A DNA stretch of 46,124 bases from positions 13,750 to 59,873 of the forward strand of contig WELB01000280.1 in the NCBI GenBank assembly GCA_009602725.1. Direction: 5' to 3'. Shown here in pieces: positions 1 to 10,780 of the stretch. The notes beneath the pieces were generated by a model, which saw only the letters and a list, made by a program, of their open reading frames with translations, made no database searches and was not told the DNA's origin. How positions within the stretch are numbered: the first letter of the stretch is position 1; every line of letters starts with the position of its first letter. This stretch comes from Spirogloea muscicola (lineage: Eukaryota > Streptophyta > Zygnematophyceae > Spirogloeales > Spirogloeaceae). Made by a program: the position numbers and the translations under genes.

Positions 1-3000
1 CGGGCGGGGGGCCGGCGCGGCGGCCGGCGGCAGGGGCCGACCGGGCGGGGCTGGCGGAGGCACCGGCCCCCAGTCCGACATCTTCAAGATCGTCAAGATG
101 ATTATGGACCGCAAGTTCCAGCCCGTGATCGTCTTCAGCTTCAGCCGGCGCGAGTGCGAGCAGTATGCCATGTCCATGTCCAAGCTCAACTTCAACTCTG
201 ACGCTGACTGCGAGGCCGTGACGCAGGTCTTCTCTAGCGCCATCCAGGTGGGTTGCCAGGCGCTGGCTCCACTTGCCATATACTTCTACCTTCCTTTCCA
301 ATCAAATCAGAGAGGCCCTCTCTTGGCTTGCCTCCTCTGCTTGGTTCTTGTCCACTCCCACATCTGTGCAATATATCCAGCCACTCCTCTGCCTGAGGTC
401 AGATTGGCTGCTCGCTCGGTGTGCGCAGGTGCTGACGGAGGAGGACCGAGAGCTGCCGCAGGTTGCGCTCATCCTGCCGCTGCTCAAGCGCGGCATCGCG
501 GTACACCATTCAGGCCTGCTGCCCATTCTCAAGGAGGTCATCGAGATACTCTTTCAGGAGGGCCTCATCAAGGCACTGTTTGCAACCGAGACGGTACGCT
601 AGCCGCGCTGTCCCCTCCCACCCCGGGTCTTGCTCCTCCCTTCCCTTCCTTGCAGGTCCCCTTCTCCCTCAGATGTGCAGCCGCTTGGCGCTGATGCTCG
701 CCCATTGAGCTGGCTGGTGCCCCACGAGCAGTTTGCGATGGGCCTGAACATGCCAGCAAAGACAGTGGTGTTCACCGCCATGCGCAAGTGGGACGGAGAC
801 GCACACCGCTGGATGTCTTCTGGGGAGTACATCCAGGTGCAGGCCACCTCCTGATGCTGAAGACCCTGCCGGAGGCACTGAGCACCACGTGCTCTTCCAT
901 GCCTGTATATGGGTGCTTCTGATGATCACGCCGGGGCTTGACTGTCAAGCTCACACTTCCCTGCCTCCTATCTAGTCCCAGAGGCTGGTCTCCAATTGGT
1001 CCACTGGTTTGCGCGCGCCAGGTCATGCCTGCTGCCCTTATCTTAAACGGGGAGCGAGTTATACCTGTTGCCTCCGCTGGTCGCACTGCCACAAGGTTCC
1101 TCTCTGCTGTTGCAGATGAGCGGTCGAGCGGGACGGCGCGGCAAGGACGAGCGCGGCATCTGCATCATGATGATTGACGAGCAGGTAACCACACCGCACG
1201 GTCACCACAACCTCGAGCCCTGACTACAGCAGCCCCTCACATTGAGCTGCCTGATCGCACTGCGTTTCGGGCTTGGCCATCAGCTGTCAGTGCTGGCAGG
1301 GAGGGCACTGCCCACTCGTAAGTTTGCAAATCTCTGGAGCAACAATGCACTGCTGATGGTAAGGTAGAGAGTGGGCGTCAATGCGCAGTCCGCTTTCATA
1401 CTGCATATGGTCTAAAGCCGGCATTTGCTCGCCTGAAATTGCCATTGCTGTGCAGTTGACCTCCCGTTGCCTCAATCCGAGCGCTCCTCTCTGAGTGACC
1501 GTGCAGATGGATGCAACCATCTGCCGAGAAATGATTCTCGGGCGGCCCGCACCGCTGGTGAGCACGTTCCGGCTCAGCTACTACACGCTCCTCAACCTCA
1601 TGAGTCGCGCTGAGGGCCGGTTTGACGCTGAGCACGTGATTGAGCACTCCTTTCACCAGTTCCAGCATGAGAAGGTGCGCCTTGCCTTGCTGTCTCGGGC
1701 AAAACTGCAAGGAGCTGGTCAGTATGGGTGTTGGTTGACTGGCAGGTCACTTACCTGGCTAGAGCTGCGCAACGGTCAACTGCAATGACTTACAACAAGC
1801 AGCACTTGCCAGCCACAATTGTTTTCAAAGCTCGTGATGTCTGCGTGTGCCTTTGGAAGAGCAGGCGCTGCCGACCATTGAGGAGCAAGTGGCAAAGTTG
1901 GAGAAGGAGGCCGCAGACATCGATGCTTCGTCCAAAGTGAGATCCCAGGTCACAAACTGCAGCTGTGGCTCGCCAGTTGAGGCTGCCTTACAATGTGGGG
2001 GGGGGACGGGCTTCTCTGACACAGGCCCGCGGCAATGGCAGGCTTGCTGAGGTGCCGCTTCGTCGGTATCATGGATACTGAGTCCTCGGGAAGGCTTGAT
2101 TTACTTCATTGCAGACTGTTTCTTTCCAGAGCTGCCCTGACGCCTCTGGTCATGTGGTGGCGCCCTCGCAGGAGGATGACATGACTGAATACCACAGCCT
2201 GAGGCTGGAGCTTGCCAACCTGGAGGCTGAGATGATGGTGCATATTCAACGGCCAGACCGTTGCCTCAAATTCCTCCTTCCTGGCAGGCTGGTGAGTGGT
2301 GAGCCATTCCTTTATCCGCATCATGCAGTGCAATCTAGGAGCTCCTGTCACATCTCCATGGAGCACAAGAAGCAGGATCTAGCAGTCCAAGGGGCCCTGT
2401 TGCTCTATGTGCTTGACATCTGCGGGTCATGTGAGCAACTGCTCCCAGAGAGGCACACTGCCGAGCATTTGCGCAGGCGCGGCACCTCTGACGAGCGCCT
2501 GCTGGCATGCCAGGTCAAGGTGCGGGACGGGTCAGATGATTGGGGCTGGGGGGTCGTCCTCAACGTCGTCCGCCGCCCCCTGCCACAGGGAGGCCCGACA
2601 CTCTCCCACTCGCCTGCGGCCTCCCACTACATTGTCGACACCCTCCTCAATTGTGCGCCCCAGAAGGGCGGCGCCCCAGGCAAGGGTGCCAAGAACAGGC
2701 CCCGACCCTGCCCTCCTGGTACCAAAGGGGAGATGCACGTGGTGAGTCAGCAGGTAGCAAACCTCAACATCATTGCTCCTCGTGACCTGTGCCATTTTTC
2801 GATGTCCTCTGCGTGAATATTGTCTGAGGTTTGTTGGGCTCATCTGACCTTCTTAACTGGTGCCTTCAGATACCTGTGTCCCTGCCACTGCTCAACCGGA
2901 TTAGCGCCGTGCGAGTTGCTGTACCCCAGGATTTGCGCCCAATGCCAGCAAGGGAGTCTGTGCAGCTCGCAGTACAGGAGCTGCAGAAAAGGTTCCCAGA

Positions 3001-5224
3001 TGGCATACCTCTTCTGGATCCGATTGAGGTGAGTGCCGAAGAGTTGGAGATGTGCAGTTGATGACATCGCCGTCACAGTGATTACTTTCCCTTCGCAAAG
3101 AGTACTCGGATCATTCAATCTCTCCTTCTGCTGATTCATGTGTTGCTTGCTGACCAGGACATGGGCATTGACGACGATGAATTTGCCAAAATCCTCCAAA
3201 GTATTGAAAAGGAGGAAGCAGAGCTCATAGCTCACCCTTTGTTTAAGGTGCTCTTGCTCGCCTCAGCACCGCATCCATCTCATCATGTGCAACTGCCGTT
3301 GTCTTTACTCGTTTGCACCACATGCATGCACTGCATCCAGTCGAAACCACAACTTTCTGCAAACGTGTACTTTTTGGTAAGAGTACTTGTTTTGTGCTCC
3401 TGACAGGCGGAGAGGGAGCAGCAGCAGCACGAGGCTTTCCAGAGGAAGGCAGAGCTCAAATCTGAAGCGCAGCGCCTCCGCCTCCAGATGAAGGATTCCC
3501 AGGCAAGAGGCTACTCCAATCACCTCGAAGCTCTTGGTAACAGCTTTTAAGCTCAACCTCAATCTTGAGCTCTGACCTGGAAAATATGCAAGCCTCTGGT
3601 AACCTTGTTCTCCCTCTCCAGATGGTGCTGCTGGGGCAGAGCAAGTGCTTGCCTTAGTCACATAGAATGTGTGAGTTGCTTGTCACTAGAAGCACCATTG
3701 GAGTAGTGGGCAAGCCCAGGGTTATATCCACATCATTTATGCGTAAGAGGCACTCTTTTGACACTAGCTCCTGCAGGAGTTGAAACTCTCGTGATGACTG
3801 CAAACCCCTCCCGTATACATCATTGCTGGTTCTTCCACGTTCATGTTGCAGTTGGCCAAGTTCCGGAGCGAGCTTCACAACAGGTCTCGTGTTCTCAAAA
3901 AGCTAGGCCACATCAATGGTGAGGGCGTGGTCCAGCTCAAGGGGAGGGCTGCATGCCACATTGACACAGCCGACGAGCTGCTCATCACCGAGCTCATGTT
4001 TGAAGGTGAGCCACGAGCTCCCAGCTTCAACCATCTTCTGTGAAGAAGTTGTGACTCAACTGCAGACATCAATTTCACTGGACTTGATAAAGCATCCCGG
4101 CAACTTCTTATGGAGAGTGAGTCATGTCTCGAGCACAGGAGCAATGCAGCAGAACGTAATGCAGTGATGCTCTTATTGCTGGCTTGGCAGGTGCCTTCAG
4201 TGAGCTAGATTGCCACCAGATTGTGGCTGTGGTTAGCTGCTTCTTGCCCGTGGAGAAGTCAAATGAGCAGGTTAAGCTGAAAAATGAGCTGCAGCGGCCC
4301 TTGGCGCTTCTCAAAGAGACTGCTCGCCACCTTGCTGAGGTACGCGAGATTGCTGCAAGCTCACACCTATCCCTTGCAGAGCGCCTGCTGTGTCATCGTT
4401 GGTGCCGGGATCGACTATTTAAGTAACACCACATAGCTGCTAGTGATGACAGCCGAAATACTTGGGATGAAAGCTATGCGCTTCCATGGCCAGATTCAAA
4501 GAGAGGAAAAGCTGGAAATCGATGTTGAGGAGTATGTGGAGCACTTCCAACCGGTGCTGATGGACATCATCTATAGCTGGTCAAAGGTTGGGGAGATCGT
4601 TCTGGCAATGCCATGCAAGCTGCTATATGCTTTGAAAGAAGTATAAGTGGTTTGCAAGCTCTTGGGCACTTTCACCTTACGCCACTTAGCTTAATATAAG
4701 CAGGTAATTCACTCCATTGAGAATATGCCATGTTGAGCTACCTGTTCAAGGGCGTCAGCTGAGGCAAGGATGCACATGCATTGACAGGGTGCCAAGTTTG
4801 CAGAGCTCTGCGAGATGACTGATTTGTTCGAGGGCAGCATCATCCGCGCCGGGCGGAGGTTGGATGAGCTCATCAACCAGGTTGGCTTCTTACCCTGCAT
4901 TTGTTGAATGGTATCGGTATGTGGGTCCTGGTCGCAGAGGTGCTCAGCTGCAGCCCCTGACACAGCCTGTTCTCCACCCCAAGTATGCACGTTGCGAGTG
5001 GTGACGATGTCTCTACAGACAAGGGCAAGGGCCCACATCGCTGCAACTGCGGGAATGCTCAGCGGGTGGTGGGGACCTGCGGGTTACTCTGGGTCGCAGC
5101 TTGCAACTTGCAGATGAAGGACGCGGCGCGGGCGATCGGCGATACGGTGCTGCCAGAGAAATTCGAGAAGGGCAGCGAGAGCATACGGCGGGGCATCATG
5201 TTCGCGAACTCACTGTACCTCTGA
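1..5224 (+). CDS. MTR4: Exosome-associated RNA helicase MTR4 (Ski2-like), 5' end cut by the window edge
   Basis: MTR4 is the 3'-5' RNA helicase that feeds nuclear RNAs to the exosome (TRAMP-type complexes). Sixteen in-phase exons can be read: 1-247, 429-593, 732-836, 1116-1184, 1507-1674, 1865-1936, 2172-2291, 2514-2741, 2870-3028, 3158-3247, 3407-3502, 3852-4005, 4191-4339, 4494-4586, 4788-4880 and 5114-5224 (TGA). Landmarks in order: [10 protein letters not shown] and [13 protein letters not shown] (RecA2), [33 protein letters not shown] then MSGRAGRRG (motif VI), the arch/KOW insertion with [21 protein letters not shown], and the C-terminal winged-helix/ratchet part ending FANSLYL, the family's usual terminus. 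The DExH motifs lie upstream of the window; a Gly-rich stretch precedes exon 1. No frame break is seen, so the gene looks functional. Exon 11 leaves through a GC donor. Confidence 0.95.
3503..3851 (+). other. GC-AG intron of MTR4
   Basis: The coding sequence before this intron ends in DSQ and the next exon opens [15 protein letters not shown]; in MTR4 proteins these segments are contiguous. The join needs the donor CAG|GCAAGA rather than a GT donor. The acceptor is TTGCAG. The nearest GT (CTTG|GTAACA, after 3533) would put the following exon out of phase. Confidence 0.7.
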
Positions 5225-6020
5225 TCTGGCACGGCTGGGCGGCGGCCCAGCAGCACGACGCAAGCAAGCGGATCCTCTGCGTCGTCGCTCTGGGGGACGG
5301 CGAGGTGCAGCGAGGCAACAGCGTGTGTTGAGTGACAGAGGGCCAGAGCGGCCAAGCACAGAGGCAGGCTCTCCTTCCAATGTAGGCCACGTGTTGCATG
5401 GCTGACCCGCTCGCAGCCCCAGGTCAGGACACGGAGGCCGCTGACCAATGCCGGAGCGCTGGATGGCATGTCGAAGCCCCCCCGCCATTGACTGCGGCTT
5501 GCCCAGCTTTCTGGTGCAGAGCATGGCCCCGGCAGAGCATGGCTGTTGCAGGCATGACGGCACACGGTGGCGCAAGAGCGATAGGACTGCTGTCTGCATA
5601 GAAGAGAAGCGGGTCTTGTAGGGGGGGCGAGGGGCTGCGAGAAGCCAGCCCATGCAGGAGGAGGCGCGCAGGGCCCATGTAAGGAGAGGGTTGCCAATCT
5701 GAGCTAACACATTGTTAAGGGCGAAGGCTAGTGCAAGGAGTGGGGGCTACATATTTTGAAGCCCTGTGCCAAGGTGGCTAAGGCAACAGTGTTGACGTTA
5801 CTACCCTTTGACTTCGCGCACACGGACTTGTCAGGCTATGTCGGGAAGCCGGAGCGAGGGGTGGAGGAGTCGGAGAGAAGAAGTGGCACTCCCAATGGGG
5901 GCAAGGGCTGCGAAAAGCCAGCCCAAAAAGAATTCACAAAGGTTCAGAGGGGCCTAAGAGCGTGAGCAGCTACAAAGGGGCCTGAGGATGCAATGGTAAA
6001 ACAGGGGGAGGATGGATCAC
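5225..6020. other. MTR4 3' flank with two stem-loop repeats
   Basis: No gene is seen. The start should be the MTR4 3' UTR; a TGTAA, the common green-algal poly(A) signal, occurs near 5678. Two minus-strand copies of the GGGCTGGC..CAGCCC stem-loop lie at 5632-5651 and 5905-5924. The second sits 96 bp downstream of the stop codon of the minus-strand LINE tail that follows, so this stretch is partly LINE 3' UTR. Confidence 0.6.
5905..5924 (-). repeat. LINE-type 3' stem-loop, copy next to the 6.0-kb LINE tail
   Basis: On the minus strand a T-tract is followed by GGGCTGGCTTTTCGCAGCCC, a 6-bp stem (GGGCTG/CAGCCC) and then a GCCC-ATTGGG stretch. It lies 96 bp after the stop of the LINE tail at 6021. 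A related copy is at 5632-5651 (-). Confidence 0.65.
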
Positions 6021-6408
6021 TCAATAAGTACGAGTGAGGAGCCTCAGATCCGACAGACTAGCTGCCGGGAAGCTATCACCCTGACGAAAGCCAGAGCCCG
6101 CAGCGAGAGCACGGCCAGCTCGCAGATGCAGAGCGTGGGCCATGGACAACTGCAGGGATACAGAGAGGCGCATCCGATATATCTGAGCCCACGAGCCCGC
6201 GGCGTTGAAGTCGGCTGGCTCGCCGCGTCTGCGGGACACAGCCCGCCGCGCAAGCCTAGCCAATAGGTCAAGCCACTGGGACCCAAGAGCCCCGTGCACG
6301 TCCACCGCCAAGGGGACGAACTCGTCGGCAGGTGGGTGATCGGAGTGCTTGGCCGCCTTGCAGCGAGCGGCCTTCGAGGCAGCGTGGCCGGCCCGCGAGG
6401 CAGAGAGC
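6021..6408 (-). pseudogene. C-terminal tail of a LINE-like (non-LTR) reverse transcriptase, copy 1
   Basis: Read on the minus strand the frame contains AAKHSDHPPADEFVPLAVDV, then HGALGSQWLDLLARLARRA, YRMRLSVSLQLSMAHALHLR and the end LLTRTY-stop. A near-parallel protein is at 16.0-16.4 kb and a shorter one at 16.8-17.0 kb, all ending LLTR(G/T)Y. The pattern (short basic region, a 'PLA.DV.GA.G..WLDLL' helix, then 'R..LSV.LQR..A') resembles the extreme C-terminus of L1-type ORF2 proteins; I know this from family resemblance and could not search it. No RT domain is attached, so it is a 5'-truncated copy. Confidence 0.6.
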
Positions 6409-6520
6409 CCCAGGTTGGAGCGGTGGAGCCCCAGGAGAGCGTGGAGACGACCAAGGACGAAAGACAGTGCCTGTTTTCTTAGCGCTTCCCCTGGCCCCCT
6501 TCACTTGTACTTGGCCACAC

Positions 6521-7985
6521 ATGGCCTCCCCATCTCGTTATGCACACGTTCTTCTCGTACTCAGTTCATTCTTTTTTGGGCTGGCTTTTCCAGCCCCTAT
6601 CCTCAATGGGCGAGCACTTTGTTCAAAGACAGTGGCTCTTCAAAAGAAAGAGAGGGGGGCAAGGCCCCGCCCATCCCCGGCACAGCGCCCACCTTCCCCC
6701 GCGCCTGCCCGCCATGCGCCCCCCGCGCCGCCGCCCGCGCTGAGCGCACCCGCCGCGCCNCCCACCCCTCTCGCTGAGCCTGGCCGAGGCTGCACCGGCT
6801 GCCGCGAGGCCCGTGCGTTGGCGGCGAGCCTGCCGCGAGGCCCGCCCGGCTCTCGCTCACTGCCCTCGAGGCCTGTGAGGCGGGCGCGCGCCGCAAATGC
6901 AGAGTGCCCGGTGTGCTGGGACGGGTTCGACGCCGAGCCGCGCCTGCCGCGCCTCCTCAACTGCGGCCACACCCTTTGCGAGGTCCCGCTCCGCCCGCGG
7001 CCCCTGCCTCGCGCTGCCTGCCAGGCCTGCTCCGAGACGCGCCCCGCCCTCACCTGGCCCCTGCCCGCGCGCCTGCAGCCCTGCCTCGCGGCTCTGCCCC
7101 AGTTTGTCTCGAACAGCGGCCACACCTGCGTCGCCTGCCCAGAGTGCCGTAGCTCTGTGGTGTATCACGGCGTGCACGCCATGCCCAAGAACTATGCCCT
7201 CCTACACGTCCTCAACTCTGGCTACCTCTTCCGGCGTCCACTGTGAGCCCCTGCCCTACTCCCACGACTCCTGCCTCGACTATAAACAGGTTGTGCTTTC
7301 GAAGACCGCACCTGCGCTCACACGGCTTCCATTTGCGTTATCTCTGGGAGAGGTGCACCGAAACGACCCAGCAGCAGCTGAAGCTGCTCGCATCTTTCCC
7401 TTCTTAGGGGCAAGAAGAGCCGCCGGCCGTACGTCTCACCTCTTCACATGTACGCGGGCTACCTCGCCCTTCCGGCCGTGCTTGTGCGTGTTGGTGCCCT
7501 AGTTCAGACCATCTCCATCTTGATGGGCCTCGGTTTTGGGGCCTCCTCCTTCCTGCCCCTATGTCTCACCTACTTCCTTGTCTCTGGTGTGTGCCCGCCC
7601 TCGCTCGCCTTTCTATAGCTTGCCTGCCTGTATGTGCAACGTTTGCATGCAAAATGTTGGCAAAGCACGCGAGTGCATCCTTATATATGCACTGCAATGG
7701 CCGCATGATCCTCAGCCAGCAGGACTACTACCTGCCCACTGCCTTATATCAGTTGCAACAAGATATGCAAGTGCATGCACTTGCAACTTGGCAGACCCTA
7801 TGAGTTTTTCTGACCAGCTTAAGCGAGTTTTGCTTGTCTTGAGTGCAGGTTGGGTGGCCATTCTGACCTTTGGAATACTATGTGCCTTGAGCTTAGCGAG
7901 TGTACTCTTCGGGCTCAGCACCTTCTTCATCGACGTCTCCTTCTCGACACTGCAGAAGCTGAGACAGCTTGTGCGGTTTCTGTAG
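6521..7985 (+). CDS. RING-type zinc-finger protein with C-terminal membrane segments (probable E3 ubiquitin ligase)
   Basis: Exons supported: (start uncertain)-6982, 7079-7242, 7408-7586 and 7849-7985 (TAG), all phases consistent, each joined through GT..AG. After removing 6983-7078 the RING reads CPVCWDGFDAEPRLP..LLNCGHTLCEPCLAAL..CPECR, a standard C3HC4 spacing; without that splice the sixth ligand is displaced. It is followed by MPKNYALLHVLNS, a stretch common after plant/animal RINGs of this type. The last two exons encode hydrophobic segments (VQTISILMGLGFGASSFLP, then WVAILTFGILCALSLAS), suggesting membrane anchoring. The 5' end is unclear: the open frame extends back to ATG 6521 (about 313 aa in total), but its first 40 codons overlap a LINE-type stem-loop and the Pro/Ala/Arg-rich stretch before the RING may be non-coding. 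One ambiguous base (n) is at 6760. Confidence 0.7.
6578..6596 (+). repeat. LINE-type 3' stem-loop upstream of the RING gene
   Basis: A T-tract, GGGCTGGCTTTTCCAGCCC and a downstream CAATGGGCGAGCAC closely match the copy at 16526-16544. No LINE tail precedes it on this strand, so it is a short 3' fragment. It overlaps the longest open frame leading into the RING exon. Confidence 0.65.
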
Positions 7986-8321
7986 TGACCGGCCTTATAG
8001 ATCGTTTCACCCCGATCATTGCAGCACCTTGTTGCCAAAATGGAACAAGTTGTAGATACTTGTGGCATTTGTAAGTCATAACTGCTTAAGAACAATAGAC
8101 ATCAACAGCCCTAAGTTATGATGTAAGCCGTCTCTTGCACACGGCTCATTCTTTTGCATTGTCTTTATCTCATAGTGTCTTGATACCCATCCTTGCACCT
8201 TGACTTTGGTGTCGAGTCGTGTGTGTGAATGGCGCACATCCAAGCACACCCTGTGTGTGTGTGTGCCGCGTGTATCCTAGTCGTTGCAGAAGCGGTGTTC
8301 CCTATGCAAGGTATTTGAGAA
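7986..8321. other. Downstream flank of the RING gene
   Basis: A TGTAA lies about 80 bp after the stop (near 8068), a plausible poly(A) signal for the RING gene. A short TG/GTGTGT-rich run lies around 8215-8275. No gene is seen. Confidence 0.5.
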
Positions 8322-8803
8322 GGCCCTGTGTGCCAGCTTGTTGTATTTGTCGTGTCCCCTCGTCTGGCCCGCCCCTCCAAGGGAGGGCCTTGGGGGCGAC
8401 CCTCGTCACACCCTCAGGGGGGGGGTGGCAGGAGAACCGCTATAAGTAGTGGGCCTTGGTCAGACTCCGGAGTCGACCAACGCCCGAGAGAGACACAGCC
8501 CTGTTGCTGCCTAGCCAGCCCCGCTGCTGCCTGCTGCTGCCGCCGCCGCCACACCTCTGCTGCTGCCGGCTGCTGCCAGCCCGTCGCCGCAGCTCATCGC
8601 TGCGGGCCCTGCCGGCTCTCTGTAAGTCTATTGGTAGAGTCACCGCTCTATTGCGGTGCCTCAGGGTAAGACTTCCGCTGCGCTCTGTGCGCGTATGTGC
8701 GTTGGCGTTATCCTGTATGAGGGTTGTCTCCAAAACACCCTATGTTCGAATCCAAACCAGGACATTCTGACTCTAACTGTTTGATCAGAGCAGAGATGTC
8801 ACA
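8322..8803 (+). repeat. Right half of a gypsy LTR (R-U5 side), ending TGTCACA
   Basis: Nearly the same sequence recurs at 17375-17833 (+) and inverted at 23222-23690. It contains the LTR TATA-like CTATAAGTAGTGGGCC near 8440-8456, a CTG/CCG-rich block, the U5 stem-loop at 8641-8658, the conserved CTCAGGGTAAGACTTCC and the end GATGTCACA. It is followed by a primer-site-like sequence. The left half of the same LTR is missing here but present inverted at 8889-9301. Confidence 0.85.
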
Positions 8804-8888
8804 TTGGTAGTAGAGGTGTTCTTGCATCTAGTCAGCCAAGTAAAAGGTTGTGTTTTACTGCTGACAGTGCATGGATCCCTCGGTATTC
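8804..8888 (+). other. Degenerate primer-binding site and leader of the LTR element
   Basis: TTGGTAGTAGAGG directly after the LTR end is a two-base variant of the tRNA-iMet primer site TGGTATCAGAGC. The next bases (GTTCTTGCATCTAGTCAG, then AAAAGGTTGTGTTTTAC) match the leader of the minus-strand element at 22830-22880. Confidence 0.6.
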
Positions 8889-9301
8889 TGATGGCCTTTA
8901 GCACGAGTCCAAGGGACTAGCGCCAAGAGGCCGGCGCGCGAGTCCAAGGGACTGGCGCGCTGGACAGTGACTAGCGCCAAGGAGGTGGCGCGCCAGGCCA
9001 ATAGCCCGGCTCACGGGGTCAAGGGACTGAGGCCATGCAGCCACAGGACCGAGAGAGCTGGTCAATCCGGTCGGCCTGCGGGGCGCCGGCCTGAGGGAGA
9101 GCTGACCCACCCGGTCGGCCTGCAGGGCGTGAGCCCGAGGCGTGCCGACAGGGCACGGAGCCCGGGACCCTCGAACCGTACTTAGCTACACGGAGTGCAG
9201 CCAAGCTACCCGCACCGTTTGGGACTCCAAACGGTAGATATGCTAACCTCATGTAAGGTTATCGCGCGCCGTTAGCACTCTCAGACGGCGGAAACGTTAC
9301 A
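8889..9301 (-). repeat. Left half of the same LTR family, inverted
   Basis: Read on the minus strand it begins TGTAACGTTTCCGCC and runs through the GC-rich GGCGCGCC blocks to GCTAAAGGCCATC, matching the first part of the solo LTR at 24181-23710 and the left part of the 17.1-kb LTR. It stops at the point in the LTR where the 8322-8803 half begins. Confidence 0.85.
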
Positions 9302-9734
9302 CAGTCTCTCGTTGACGTCCCGTCCACGACCTGTCGACGGCTATCAACGGGCTACCACCGACAAGTTATCCATCCATCGGCAACCACCGCCATACTGACG
9401 GTCCCCCGTCACTAGCAGCTGACGGTTACTACCCCCCAGGCTATCGTCAGCCGTCGAACGTCCCGTCATCACTAACGGCTAACAACGCCGTCAAGGCAGT
9501 CTACAGCGCTGCCACCTTCCGTCGCCGTTCCAGCGCCAGCACCATGCTGTCTCGCGTGTCACGACTCCGGGTTGCGCCGCTCTCAGCTCTATATTGAAGC
9601 CACGCTGCCCAGCCTGGTGAAATTGTCCGTCTCCAGGCATCTGTCAAGCCTTTCCTGCGGCACTGACAGTCAATTTATTTATCAGCCGGATGAGGTGTCT
9701 AGTCTCCAGGCAATACGTTACTGCTGCATTGACA
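9302..9734. other. Unassigned repeat-like stretch
   Basis: No coding frame is recognised. A stretch around 9320-9375 (GTCGACGGCTATCAACGGG, then CTACCACCGACAA) resembles 31040-31085, so this is probably part of another dispersed element. Confidence 0.35.
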
Positions 9735-10494
9735 TTCCAGCCATGTAAGATTGTTACAATGCTAATGGGGCGGTACTGTCACAAAACCAAGGGAATGGTC
9801 AACACCCAATTGCGTTTGAGATCAGGAAGCTGAAGCCCGCTGAAGTCAATTATCCAACCCATGAGAAGGAAGCACTGGCAATAGGACATGCCGTAAACGT
9901 TTGGAGTTTTTGCCTACAAGGTCAAAGGACAGAGATAAAATCCGACCATCACTCGTTAAAGTACTTACAAACGCAAACACAATCGGACCGAAGGCAAGCC
10001 ACAGATGGGTTGATTTCCTGCATGACTTTGAGAATGACTTTGAGATCAATATATTTAAAGGCAAGGACAACATAGTGGCTGATGCCCTCTCCCGAAGGCC
10101 TCAGAGGGGATCTGACGTCATGAATGTGATTGGGCCGAACCCGGCATTCCTCCTAGGAATGGCAAGCTACTATCTAGTGGGCACTCCATTCGACGGAGAG
10201 GGACCCAACAAATACGTCCACGAAAGCCCTGGTGGTATCTGGTTGACAAAGAAAGGCGAAGACTGTGTGTACCCGATCACAAATGGCTTAAAACTCAGAT
10301 GATGAGAGAATGTCATGATACTACAATCTCGGGACACATGGGCGAAGCTAAGACAATTGAGAAGGTGCAAAGGTCATCCTATTGGCCCAATATGGACAAG
10401 ACAGTAAAGAATATGTCTCAACATGTGAGCATATCGCATGTCAATACTGCCAAATATCGGCAACAGCTACTGGTGCACCAGAACAGAGGGCGAC
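9735..10494 (+). pseudogene. Ty3/gypsy pol fragment: RNase H and integrase zinc-binding region
   Basis: One frame gives NANGAVLSQNQGNGQHPIAF, then LKPAEVNYPTHEKEALAIGH, the RNase H core, and SDHHSLKYLQTQTQSDRRQA. After a frameshift it continues WVDFLHDFENDFEI and NIVADALSRRP, the usual end of gypsy RNase H. The next piece has HDTTISGHMGEAKTIEKVQR and YWPNMDKTVK (HHCC integrase finger). A new LTR fragment interrupts it at 10495 before the catalytic core. Frameshifted and truncated, so inactive. Confidence 0.85.
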
Positions 10495-10780
10495 TGTAGT
10501 GTTCACGCCGTTTAAGCTTGCCAACGGTGCCGGTAACGTTCCATCATCGTATGGTCTCTACCGTTCGGGAGTCCCAAACGGTACGGGTAACTTCGCTGCA
10601 CTCGGTGTAGCTAAGTGTGGGCTGAAACTTTGCGCACTACATGCGGCACGCGCAGCACGCGGCCTGTGACACGCATTGCACGCGCCACACGCGGCGCACG
10701 CCACGTTCAGTACGCGCTAGGCGACTCGCCTTTCCATTCATCCGACTCGCGTCACGCGCGGCAGACTTCGAACCATATGT
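10495..10780 (+). repeat. Truncated left end of a gypsy LTR
   Basis: Begins TGTAGTGTTCACGCCG. The sequence up to about 10620 (CCGTTTAAGCTTGCCAACGG, GGGAGTCCCAAACGGTAC, GTAGCTAAGTG) parallels the start of the LTR at 28714. After that it becomes a CACGCG-rich run and then gag sequence. It has no LTR right end. Confidence 0.7.

Noticed and set aside
98-694. A single 198-codon gene at the left edge
   Set aside because: Only the first 50 codons match the helicase; the rest reads through an intron, and the true continuation lies in exon 429-593.
8215-8280. Possible CRISPR-like or regulatory TG array
   Set aside because: It is a short simple TG-rich run without spacer structure.
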